Below the pieces are notes generated by a model. It was not told the origin of the DNA. It ran no database searches and worked only from the letters and a program-made list of their open reading frames with translations. From the NCBI GenBank assembly GCA_025059875.1, contig JANXCT010000001.1, positions 186,001 to 250,000 on the forward strand: 64,000 nt of DNA, in the 5' to 3' direction. Shown one piece after another: positions 25,898-34,071 of this stretch (the first letter of the stretch is position 1; the number at the start of each line of letters is the position of its first letter). The stretch is from Candidatus Kapaibacterium sp. GTDB lineage: Bacteria > Bacteroidota > Ignavibacteria > Kapaibacteriales > HRBIN21. The position numbers and the translations under genes are program-made.

Positions 25898-27525
25898 TAG
25901 GGGTTCGGTGGCTGCTGGCGGCGTAGCTGCTCCTCAAGCTGACGCTGGTGCTCTGGCGGTAGGACAGGTGGTACTGGAGGCTGTTGTTGGACCGGTGCTG
26001 GAGGGGCGATGGTAGAGACGCCGAAGCGTAGCTGCTCCAGCTTCGCTACCAGGCTTCGGATTGGGAGTTCGCTGGCCTGGAGGAAGGAGCGCGGATAGAG
26101 ACCAATCCAGAAGAAGAGCACCACAATCGGGATGAGTTGCAGACGCTCAAGCCAGTTGAGGTCTCGGAGGTGGTAGTTTTCTGGCGTCCCACTTTCGCCG
26201 AACATTAGCCCATGGTAGAACTTCAGCAAGTATGCAGCCGCAAAGACCACACCAAGGGCTCCTAGGACAACCAGGAACGTGTTGTTCAAGAAGCGCGATT
26301 GAGCCGCCCCGAGAAGGCTCAAGAACTCCCCAACGAAGCCGTTGAGGCCGGGAAGCCCTACAGAGGAAAGAACTGCAAGTGCCAAAAGGACAGCAAAGAG
26401 CGGCATGATGCGAGCCAACCCTCCGTACTGGGCTAGCTCCCGTGTGTGTCGCCGCTCGTACAACAGCCCCACACAGAGGAAGAGCATGCCTGTGGAGAGG
26501 CCGTGGTTCACCATCTGCAGGATCGCTCCCTGAAGCCCTTCGACTGTCATCGAGAAAATCCCGAGCACGATGAATCCCAGGTGGCTGACTGAAGAGTAGG
26601 CAATGAGCTTCTTCATGTCGTTCTGCGCGAAAGCCACCAATGCCCCATAGAGGATGCCAACTACCCCTAACCATGCCAGTAGCGGAGCGTACTCAAAGGT
26701 GGCCTGGGGGAACAGTTCCAAGTTGAAGCGTATGAGGCCATAGGTCCCCATCTTCAGGAGGACTCCGGCGAGGATCACCGATCCCGCTGTAGGGGCTTCC
26801 ACGTGGGCATCGGGAAGCCACGTGTGGAGTGGGAAGAGTGGCACCTTGATGCAGAAAGACAACGCGAACGCCCAGAAGAGCCATCGTTGGAGTTCTAGCG
26901 GGATGTTCAGCGCTATCTGGCGTATCCGCTCATAATCCGTCGTAAACCCCCCAGCGTGCTGCCCTGCATAGACCCAGAGACCAACGATTGCCACAAGCAT
27001 CAGCAAGGAACCGACGAGGGTGTAGAGGAAGAACTTCAGCGCGGCGTAGACCCGATTCCCCCCACCCCAGATGCCGATGATGAAGTACATCGGGATAAGC
27101 ACCAACTCCCAGAAGACATAGAACAGGAAGAGGTCCAGGGCTACGAACACCCCGATCATGGCTGCCTCTAGGAGGAGCATCATGGCATAGTACTCCTTCT
27201 GCCGGTGGCGAATGGGCTCCAGAGAAGCTAAGATGGCAATTGGCATCAGGAAGGCTGTCAGGAGTACCAGGAGCAGCGAGATGCCGTCTAGGCCGACGTG
27301 GAAGCCAATATCTAGGTGCTCAATCCAGCGTATGCTGATGCTGTACTGGAAGCCGGGCTGATCGGGGTCAAATCCTATCCATACCCAGATCGCCAGCCCG
27401 AGGGTCAGCAAGCTGGTGCCGAGTGCCACAGCATGGATCCAACGACTACGCTCTCTCGGTAGGAACAGGGTAGCCAAGAATCCTCCAAGTGGGACGGCAA
27501 TCAAGCTCGGCAGTAGCCACTGCAT
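25897..27525 (-). CDS. nuoM: NADH-quinone oxidoreductase subunit M
   Basis: 542-residue antiporter-like membrane subunit of complex I. Visible signatures are the WELVLIPMYFIIG helix with the conserved glutamate, FCIKVPLFPLHTWLPDAHVEAPT with the key lysine, and NDMKKLIAYSSVSHLG. After the last membrane helix there is an unusual tail of about 45 residues rich in Pro and Gln (residues about 498-542), absent from standard NuoM. It lies 25 bases after nuoL and overlaps the lipoprotein start. Confidence 0.95.
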   Translation of the reverse strand: MQWLLPSLIAVPLGGFLATLFLPRERSRWIHAVALGTSLLTLGLAIWVWIGFDPDQPGFQYSISIRWIEHLDIGFHVGLDGISLLLVLLTAFLMPIAILASLEPIRHRQKEYYAMMLLLEAAMIGVFVALDLFLFYVFWELVLIPMYFIIGIWGGGNRVYAALKFFLYTLVGSLLMLVAIVGLWVYAGQHAGGFTTDYERIRQIALNIPLELQRWLFWAFALSFCIKVPLFPLHTWLPDAHVEAPTAGSVILAGVLLKMGTYGLIRFNLELFPQATFEYAPLLAWLGVVGILYGALVAFAQNDMKKLIAYSSVSHLGFIVLGIFSMTVEGLQGAILQMVNHGLSTGMLFLCVGLLYERRHTRELAQYGGLARIMPLFAVLLALAVLSSVGLPGLNGFVGEFLSLLGAAQSRFLNNTFLVVLGALGVVFAAAYLLKFYHGLMFGESGTPENYHLRDLNWLERLQLIPIVVLFFWIGLYPRSFLQASELPIRSLVAKLEQLRFGVSTIAPPAPVQQQPPVPPVLPPEHQRQLEEQLRRQQPPNP

Positions 27526-27550
27526 GGACTTACGCCAAACGTATCAGACC

Positions 27551-29503
27551 TCAGAAGAACACCAGCCAAGAGAGCAACGCCAAGATGCCCACCAACATCA
27601 GCATCGCGTACGACTGTGCAATCCCTGTCTGCAATCGCCGCAGGATTTCGCCAGCACGCCCAATAGCGGCAGCAATCCCATTGATGGCTCCATCAATGAC
27701 GGCTACATCCATGAACCTCCAGAGGAAACGTTCTGAAAGCTGCTGAACAGGCTCTGTGACTGCCTTTTGGTATGCCTCGTCTACGTAGTACTTGTTCCGC
27801 AGCAGTTGGAATGCAGGGCCTAGTAGGCGTTCCAGCCAACGATCAGCTGCCACATCTTCCGTGGTAAAGCGGCGCCAAGCAATCCAGATCCCTGCTAGAC
27901 TTACAGCGGTTGCCACCAGCATGAGAAGGTACTCCTCCCAGTGGATCGCCAGGATCGGCACTTTGCCTATGAGGGCCGCTGCGGGAGCTAGGAGTGGTTC
28001 TAGCCAGGTTTCTAGAAGATTCGGGTTGATGCCAATCGGGAGGAGTGCATACGGAATCCCAATGAAGCCACCAATCGCGGAGAGGACAGCCAGGATGACC
28101 AGCGGAATGCGCATTGCGGCAGGCGCTTCGTGGGGATGGAGATGCCGGTCGAAGCGCTCTTGACCTCGGAAGACAAGTGCAATAAGCCGGAAGGTGTAGA
28201 ATGCCGTGCAGAAAGCGGCTGCCACCAGTATGACCCAGCCAATTGCCCCCAGCCGTTCGAAGGTATGCCAGAGTATTGCGTCCTTGGAGAAGAAACCACT
28301 CAATGGCGGGATTCCGGCGATGGCTAGGCCGGCGATCAAGAAGGTTCGATATGTCGTAGGCATATGCCGCGCTAATCCTCCCATGCGGTGGATGTTCTGC
28401 TGTTCATGCAACGCGTGGATGACGGCACCAGCCCCCAAGAACAGGAGTGCTTTGAAGAAGGCATGGGTGACGACGTGGAAGACGGCGGCTGCGAACGCAC
28501 CAACGCCAGCTGCCGTGAACATGAAGCCGAGTTGGCTTACCGTAGAGTATGCCAGCACCTTCTTGATGTCAGTCTGGACCAGGCCGATCGTTGCTGCGGT
28601 GAAGGCCGTCAATACTCCAATGAACGCAACGACGGTCATCGTAGCTGGGGCGAGAGCAAACAGTGGGGCCAGCCGTACGACCAGGAAGACCCCGGCTGTC
28701 ACCATCGTTGCTGCGTGGATGAGCGCTGAAACCGGGGTGGGACCCGCCATCGCATCTGGGAGCCATGTGGCCAGCGGAATCTGGGCTGATTTGCCAGTAC
28801 AGGCAAGGAAGAGGAGCAGAGTGATAGCAGTGACGACTTCGGTCCCAACGGGCAGTGTTGCGGCAGCTTGGGCATTGATTGCGTCATACTCCAGGGTCCC
28901 GAACTGCTTGACTAGGAGGAACATTGCCAGCAGCATGCCGACGTCCCCGATGCGGTTCATGATGAAAGCCTTGCGCCCCGCATCGGTCGTCCAGATAATC
29001 CCCACCCCCTCGAACCGACGGTCGTACCAGAAGCCGATGAGCAAGTAGGAGCAGAGCCCAACCCCTTCCCACCCAACGAAGGTGAGTAGGAGGTTGTCAG
29101 AGAGCACTAGCACAAGCATCATGAAGATGAAGAGGTTCAGGTAGGCGAAGAAGCGTCGGAAGCCAGGGTCGTTGTGCATGTAGCCGATGGAGTAGACATG
29201 GATCAGGAAGCCGACACCAGTGACTACCAGGGCGAAAACAATGCTGAGGGGATCGGCCTGAAAAGCGATGTCAACACGCAAGTTGCCAGTCACGATCCAG
29301 CTGTAGAGCGTGGCAGTGACAGAGCGCTCTGTAGCAGGCTGCTGGAGCAACCAGCCGAGGATACCTAGGCTGGAGAGGAATGCTAAGCCAACACTTCCGC
29401 TACCGACAGTTCCAATGAGAGCTTCAGAACGCCAACGCAACAGTCCAAGCAGGAGGAACCCTACTAGAGGGGCCAGCGGGATTGCCGCGAGAAGTAGGTC
29501 CAT
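27551..29503 (-). CDS. nuoL: NADH-quinone oxidoreductase subunit L
   Basis: 650-residue distal pump subunit of complex I with the C-terminal lateral helix region. The signatures FVGWEGVGLCSYLLIG (conserved Glu), KSAQIPLATWLPDAMAGPTPVSALIHAATMV split over the helices with the pump lysine, and TDIKKVLAYSTVSQLG are present. Length fits the family. It starts 17 bases after the glutamine amidotransferase. The other nuo genes (A-K) are not in the window, so the complex I genes are split in this genome. Confidence 0.96.
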   Translation of the reverse strand: MDLLLAAIPLAPLVGFLLLGLLRWRSEALIGTVGSGSVGLAFLSSLGILGWLLQQPATERSVTATLYSWIVTGNLRVDIAFQADPLSIVFALVVTGVGFLIHVYSIGYMHNDPGFRRFFAYLNLFIFMMLVLVLSDNLLLTFVGWEGVGLCSYLLIGFWYDRRFEGVGIIWTTDAGRKAFIMNRIGDVGMLLAMFLLVKQFGTLEYDAINAQAAATLPVGTEVVTAITLLLFLACTGKSAQIPLATWLPDAMAGPTPVSALIHAATMVTAGVFLVVRLAPLFALAPATMTVVAFIGVLTAFTAATIGLVQTDIKKVLAYSTVSQLGFMFTAAGVGAFAAAVFHVVTHAFFKALLFLGAGAVIHALHEQQNIHRMGGLARHMPTTYRTFLIAGLAIAGIPPLSGFFSKDAILWHTFERLGAIGWVILVAAAFCTAFYTFRLIALVFRGQERFDRHLHPHEAPAAMRIPLVILAVLSAIGGFIGIPYALLPIGINPNLLETWLEPLLAPAAALIGKVPILAIHWEEYLLMLVATAVSLAGIWIAWRRFTTEDVAADRWLERLLGPAFQLLRNKYYVDEAYQKAVTEPVQQLSERFLWRFMDVAVIDGAINGIAAAIGRAGEILRRLQTGIAQSYAMLMLVGILALLSWLVFF

Positions 29504-29519
29504 GGCTGAGTTGCCTCCC

Positions 29520-30422
29520 CTACACCGCTTCGACTTCTTCGGTCACGAAACGCTCAAATGGGAGCTCGATTGGATAGAACTGGATGCTGAGGGTCTCGTC
29601 AATCACCATCATCGTGTTGCGCTCCACTTTGATCCAGTCTGAGTGGTTCCCTGTGAAAGGCTCTGAGGCGATGACAACAGCGGATGGGTGCCCGTAGGTC
29701 GGTTCCATGCCGCACCAGTTACCGTTGCAGTAGTAACGCTTGCCGTACATGTAGTAGAGCGTTGCTGGCTGGGCGTTCGGGTTTGTGGTATAACGCATCG
29801 CAACGATACTCGTACCGTTCGTTGCGCAGAGGTTTAAGTACGAGTGCTCTCGAACGTTCGCCTGGATCAGTAGGTTGCTGAGTTCATACAGCATAGCCCA
29901 CATCGCCTCTACGAGCTCCTCGCAGCTCACCTCTCCGAAAGGGTCATGGATGTAGTTGAGGAGTAGACCGAAGAGGTGTTCGGAGTCTGTAGAGCCCATG
30001 ATGGCATCGTAGGCGGTGTCGTTGAGCTGTCGGAGTAGCTTCCGGCGAATGGCTCGGAAGCCGCCGACGACGCCATTGTGCATGAACATCAGCCGACCGC
30101 ACCAGAAGGGATGCGAATTCACTTCCTCTACCATGAACCCTGGAGAGGCCGCACGGACGTGGGCGAAGATCAGCGGAGAGTAGATCTTGCGGGCGAGATT
30201 GCGCAAATTCAGATCACTCCATGCTGGCTTAATGCTCCGGAAAACGCATGGCTCATTGTCAAGTTCTGGTACGTACCAGCCGACTCCGAATCCGTCGCCG
30301 TTGACGGTGACGGACATTTCCTGGGCTTGGATGGTCTGGGCGCGGATGAGGGAATGCTGCGGCTTGTAGAGCAAGTCTTCTGCTAAAACGGGCGGGCCGA
30401 TGTAAGCTACAAAGCGGCACAT
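29520..30422 (-). CDS. Class II glutamine amidotransferase (YafJ/EgtC-like)
   Basis: 300 residues from ATG 30422, so that after Met removal Cys2 (MCRFVAYIG) is the N-terminal nucleophile, as needed in Ntn-hydrolase amidotransferases. Further family motifs are NGDGFGVGWY, FAHVRAAS and MFMHNGVVGGF. The frame is open far upstream, but that part lacks family features and would bury the nucleophile. The substrate is unknown. It is the first gene of a unit with nuoL-M-N, behind a TAnnTTTG promoter; no functional link to complex I is evident. Confidence 0.87.
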   Translation of the reverse strand: MCRFVAYIGPPVLAEDLLYKPQHSLIRAQTIQAQEMSVTVNGDGFGVGWYVPELDNEPCVFRSIKPAWSDLNLRNLARKIYSPLIFAHVRAASPGFMVEEVNSHPFWCGRLMFMHNGVVGGFRAIRRKLLRQLNDTAYDAIMGSTDSEHLFGLLLNYIHDPFGEVSCEELVEAMWAMLYELSNLLIQANVREHSYLNLCATNGTSIVAMRYTTNPNAQPATLYYMYGKRYYCNGNWCGMEPTYGHPSAVVIASEPFTGNHSDWIKVERNTMMVIDETLSIQFYPIELPFERFVTEEVEAV

Positions 30423-30464
30423 CAATGAATGCAGTAGCAGGCCTGCTTCAGCCACCACGGGAGG

Positions 30465-30472
30465 CAAAATTA
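30465..30472 (-). promoter_or_regulatory. TAnnTTTG -7 element, amidotransferase-nuo unit
   Basis: TAATTTTG on the minus strand, 42 bases before the amidotransferase ATG. It supports the start at 30422, since longer frames would begin upstream of the promoter. Fifty-two bases separate it from the opposing element at 30525. Confidence 0.6.
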
Positions 30473-30524
30473 CGAGATAGGCAAGCCAGCGTTCTCGGGC
30501 CAAGCCTATGGCAGGCAAATCGCC

Positions 30525-30532
30525 TATTTTTG
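30525..30532 (+). promoter_or_regulatory. TAnnTTTG -7 element, glycosyltransferase-polX unit
   Basis: TATTTTTG, 41 bases before the ATG at 30574. It is back to back with the minus-strand element at 30465-30472. Confidence 0.6.
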
Positions 30533-30573
30533 TGCTCGCGCTCCTCCTAGGGCCGTAGCCCAGCGGAGAGCCC

Positions 30574-31587
30574 ATGTCAGCTGACGCTCCGTCAAGAATG
30601 CTCAACGTTCGGGACGCCCAGCACCAAGATAGGGACGCGGTCGCTGCGGAGGCTGACGAGTGCATCCTCTCCATCATCGTCCCGTTCTTCAACGAAGTCG
30701 AATCCCTTCCTGAGCTCATTCCCCGGCTGGAGGCAGTTGCTGAGCAGGTTGCTGGCTCGGCGTATGAGATATGGCTAGTGGACGACGGCTCAACGGATGG
30801 CTCCTTTGAGGTCATCCGTCGTTTCCACGAGCGCAACCCCAGAGTCCGTGGTATCCGCTTTCGCCGCAACTATGGAAAGTCGGCTGCTCTTGCCGTCGGT
30901 TTTGCCGAAGCGCGTGGGCAGTACATTGTGACGATAGATGCCGATTTGCAGGACGAGCCCGAAGAGATTCCCAACCTGCTGGCGAAGCTCCGAGAGGGCT
31001 ACGACTTGGTGTCGGGCTGGAAGAAGCACCGGAAGGACCCGTTGAGTAAGACTCTCCCTTCGCGGCTATTCAATGCGGTTGTGTCGCTCACTAGTGGCAT
31101 TCGGCTCCACGACTTCAACTGCGGCTTAAAGGCCTATCGGCGAGAGGTTGCTAAAGCGCTGCAGATCTACGGCGAGATGCACCGGTATATCCCTGCCTTA
31201 GCTCACTGGGAAGGATTCCGCGTGACCGAGCTGCCCGTTCGCCACCATCCCCGTAAGTACGGACACTCCAAGTTCGGCGCAAGCCGGTTCGTCAAGGGGT
31301 TCCTGGACCTGCTGACAGTGTTGCTGACGACTCGGTACCTGAAGCGCCCCCTCCACTTGTTTGGGACCCTTGGTGTGCTGTTCGCTGTTGTCGGATTCGT
31401 CATTGATGCCATCCTTGTTGTGGAATGGGCGCTTGGGCGGACGGCGCTCAGCAATCGGCCGTTGGTCTTCTTTGGGCTTGGGCTTATCATTGTCGGTGTT
31501 CAGCTCATTTCTCTTGGACTCCTGGGGGAGTTGATCGTTAAAGGCTCGCTCTGGCAGAGTAGCTACAACGTAGTGGAGCGTCTATGA
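30574..31587 (+). CDS. Membrane glycosyltransferase family 2 (polyprenyl-phosphate sugar transferase type)
   Basis: 337 residues. The GT2 domain (about 30-250) has LSIIVPFFNEVESL, WLVDDGSTDGS and the metal/nucleotide DADLQDEPEEIP motif. Two C-terminal membrane helices follow (LFGTLGVLFAVVGFVIDAIL and LVFFGLGLIIVGVQLISLGL), the layout of DPM1/GtrB/ArnC-like enzymes that transfer a sugar to a polyprenyl phosphate. GGAG precedes the ATG. It overlaps the next gene by the tetranucleotide ATGA. Confidence 0.9.
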   Translation: MSADAPSRMLNVRDAQHQDRDAVAAEADECILSIIVPFFNEVESLPELIPRLEAVAEQVAGSAYEIWLVDDGSTDGSFEVIRRFHERNPRVRGIRFRRNYGKSAALAVGFAEARGQYIVTIDADLQDEPEEIPNLLAKLREGYDLVSGWKKHRKDPLSKTLPSRLFNAVVSLTSGIRLHDFNCGLKAYRREVAKALQIYGEMHRYIPALAHWEGFRVTELPVRHHPRKYGHSKFGASRFVKGFLDLLTVLLTTRYLKRPLHLFGTLGVLFAVVGFVIDAILVVEWALGRTALSNRPLVFFGLGLIIVGVQLISLGLLGELIVKGSLWQSSYNVVERL

Positions 31588-32327
31588 GGGAACTGCCGTT
31601 CGTGGTTTGGGTAGCCTCTTTCGTGCTTGCGGTAGCGGTAAAGGCACAGTCGGTTGTGGAAGTGACTGCCGGATTGGCGACGACGTGGCTAGTGGGGAAT
31701 AACCCTGCACGGACAGCCATCATCGTTCGTGACACTGCGCAGTCGAGCTTGGGCTCTGGTTTCAGTGGGGTTCAGCCTGGTATCAGCCTCACTCTCCTTC
31801 ATCCCTTCGCGGCTGACTGGCGCATTGGGGTGGGGGTGGAACAGACCTATTTTGAAGGCTTGCAGCGGTTTCGGCTACGGGTCATAGATGTCTACCTGCG
31901 CTACGCGCAGACGGTTACTTCTGTTGCGGGGTTCTTGGAGTGGATGCCCGTCCGGTTTCCGTTGGCGCGGGGGTATGGGTTCATCTCAGTAGAACCACGA
32001 TGGACCATCGTCTCGCGAGGACGCTACACGTATGAACAGGTGGATACTCGCCAAGGTAGGGTCGTAGACCGCCTGGACACGCTCATCCACAAGCCACCAG
32101 AGCCCGTCTACCGCTTTGGGCTCTTTGGGCGGATTGGGATAGGGGGAGAGCTGGAAGGAGCGTGGCACTTTCGGGCGAATGTTGGGATTGGTGTGCTCAA
32201 TCTCTTAGGACGCCGTCCTGAACGTGGCGAGCTGCTGACCCCGGTGAACTTCGGGGAACGAACGGAGAGCTACGCTGTGGCGATTGTCTCTGCTCTGCTG
32301 CTCCAGTACCATCTCCGAGTACCTTGA
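31584..32327 (+). CDS. Putative outer-membrane beta-barrel protein
   Basis: 247 residues, not recognised as a named family. A signal peptide is visible (VVWVASFVLAVAVKAQS). The remainder alternates in short amphipathic strands with aromatic residues (WRIGVGVEQTYF, RFGLFGRIGIGGELEGAWHF), as in a small outer-membrane barrel of eight to ten strands. It does not resemble the barrels at 6833 or 17196 closely. Its start overlaps the glycosyltransferase stop, so it belongs to that unit. Confidence 0.62.
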   Translation: MRELPFVVWVASFVLAVAVKAQSVVEVTAGLATTWLVGNNPARTAIIVRDTAQSSLGSGFSGVQPGISLTLLHPFAADWRIGVGVEQTYFEGLQRFRLRVIDVYLRYAQTVTSVAGFLEWMPVRFPLARGYGFISVEPRWTIVSRGRYTYEQVDTRQGRVVDRLDTLIHKPPEPVYRFGLFGRIGIGGELEGAWHFRANVGIGVLNLLGRRPERGELLTPVNFGERTESYAVAIVSALLLQYHLRVP

Positions 32328-32346
32328 AGGCTCTCCTCTTGGCCAG

Positions 32347-34071
32347 ATGGAGGAGCAGAAGCGATTGCTGGAGATCCTGGAGGAGTTAGCGCTGCTGTTA
32401 GAGCTCAGCGGGGAGAACCCGTACAAGGCTCAGGCATACGCTCGAGCTGCGCGTACGTTAGCAGAACATGAGGTCGATCTGCACCGCGCTGTAGAAGAGG
32501 GGACGCTCCGTCAGTTGCCGGGAATTGGGCCAAGTTTGGAGGAAGCCATAACCGAATACGTGCGCACAGGAACAATTGCGCTCTACGAGCGCCTTCGGCG
32601 CCAAGTTCCACAAGGACTCTTGGAGCTCACCCAGCTCCCCCTGGTTGGGGCTAAACGGGCTCGGCAGCTGTACGAGCAGCTCGGGATTTCAAGTGTAGAG
32701 CAATTAGAACAAGTCTGCCGTGAGCATCGTGTTGCTACTCTCAAAGGCTTTGGGCCCAAGATGGAGCAGGCATTCCTGGAGGCCATTGAGCAATGGAAGC
32801 AGTTCCGGAAGAAGCTGCGTTTGCACGAAGCACTCCAAGAGGCGCGACACTGGCGTAAGCGCATCCAGACGCTGTCAGACGTTACGCAGGTACATGTGAC
32901 TGGAACCCTACGCCGGTATGCAGAGGTCGTAGAAGAGATTGTTCTTCTGGTGGTCTCTCCCCACCCAAAGCGATCCATTCAGCAGCTCCAAAAGCTACTG
33001 CCAGAGTTGCAGCCGGAGGCAGAAGATCGTTTCGTCACTCGTGGGAAGGCGGACGTGCTGGTCCGAGTCGAGATAGTGCCCTTGGAACACGCAGGTTGGC
33101 GCCTCTTTCGAACGACTGGTACGGCCGAGTTCGTGGCTGCTTTGGAAGCTGAACTCAGTGCACTGGGGTATGAGCCGCAAGAACGAGCACTGTTCAGGTA
33201 TGGAGTTCCCGTTAGCCTGCAAACAGAGGAGGAGCTCTTCGCGCTCCTCAATCTCCCGGTGATCCCCCCAGAGCTGCGGGAGTCTGGAGGGCTTGTTGAG
33301 TTTGTGCGGCACCATGGGCTCCCCAGGATTGTGACGAAAGCAGACTTCTGCGGGATGCTCCATGTTCATTCTACCTGGAGTGATGGCAAGGCTTCCATCC
33401 GCCAGATGGCTCTGGCCGCCAAAGAGCTGGGGTATCGCTACATCGCCATCTGTGATCACAGTTCCTCTGCTCGATATGCTGGTGGACTGACTCCTGAGCG
33501 TCTAGCAGAGCAACATCGCGAGATAGACCGCCTCAACGCTACAGGTTTAGGGATCCGCATCTTGAAAGGCGCTGAAGTAGACATCCTGCCCGACGGTACC
33601 CTGGACTATCCTGAGGAGGTGCTGGAGAAGCTGGACGTTGTCGTAGCCTCAGTCCATTCTCACTTCCGCCAATCCCGCCAGGAGATGACAGCCCGGATTC
33701 TGCGGGCGTTGGAACATCCGGCAGTTCACATCCTCGGACATGCTACAGGACGCCTTCTCCTATCTCGGCCCCCGTACGAGGTGGACTTGGAGCCTATCCT
33801 TGAGGCAGCCGTACGGTTGGGCAAGATCGTGGAGCTCAACGCTCAGCCATACCGGCTAGATGTCTCCTGGGAGCACCTTGCGCGGTGGCGTACACGGGGG
33901 CTCCGCATTGCAGTCAATCCCGATGCTCATTCGGTTGCTGAGTTAGCTTACACTGAGCTCGGAATCATCTTTGCGCGCAAAGCACTATTTCCCCCGGAAC
34001 AAGTGGTCAACACGCTCCCGCTGCAGGACTTCTTGCAGCTTTGCCAACGAATACAGGGCAGGAACACCTAA
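32347..34071 (+). CDS. polX: PolX-like protein: HhH, degenerate polymerase palm, intact PHP nuclease
   Basis: 574 residues from ATG 32347. Residues 1-150 are the 8-kDa/HhH region (GENPYKAQAYARAAR, LPGIGPSLEEAI, LPLVGAKRARQLYEQLG). Residues 180-290 align with the X-family palm, starting TGTLRR at 185-190, but the metal-binding G-D-x-D is E196-E197-I198-V199 and the third aspartate position is Arg240. Polymerase activity is therefore unlikely. The C-terminal PHP domain (335-570) keeps its metal ligands: HVHSTWSDG (339-347), CDHS, GAEVD, VHSHF, GHATGR and NPDAHS. It is probably a PHP nuclease with a DNA-binding scaffold. PHP-type PolX normally takes part in base-excision repair. Confidence 0.85.
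   Translation: MEEQKRLLEILEELALLLELSGENPYKAQAYARAARTLAEHEVDLHRAVEEGTLRQLPGIGPSLEEAITEYVRTGTIALYERLRRQVPQGLLELTQLPLVGAKRARQLYEQLGISSVEQLEQVCREHRVATLKGFGPKMEQAFLEAIEQWKQFRKKLRLHEALQEARHWRKRIQTLSDVTQVHVTGTLRRYAEVVEEIVLLVVSPHPKRSIQQLQKLLPELQPEAEDRFVTRGKADVLVRVEIVPLEHAGWRLFRTTGTAEFVAALEAELSALGYEPQERALFRYGVPVSLQTEEELFALLNLPVIPPELRESGGLVEFVRHHGLPRIVTKADFCGMLHVHSTWSDGKASIRQMALAAKELGYRYIAICDHSSSARYAGGLTPERLAEQHREIDRLNATGLGIRILKGAEVDILPDGTLDYPEEVLEKLDVVVASVHSHFRQSRQEMTARILRALEHPAVHILGHATGRLLLSRPPYEVDLEPILEAAVRLGKIVELNAQPYRLDVSWEHLARWRTRGLRIAVNPDAHSVAELAYTELGIIFARKALFPPEQVVNTLPLQDFLQLCQRIQGRNT

Noticed and set aside
28206-29048. Long antisense frame opposite nuoL
   Set aside because: Composition mirrors the antisense of a hydrophobic GC-rich gene; no family motif or ribosome-binding site. 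Several similar long shadows (for example 43553-44425 minus) were rejected for the same reason.
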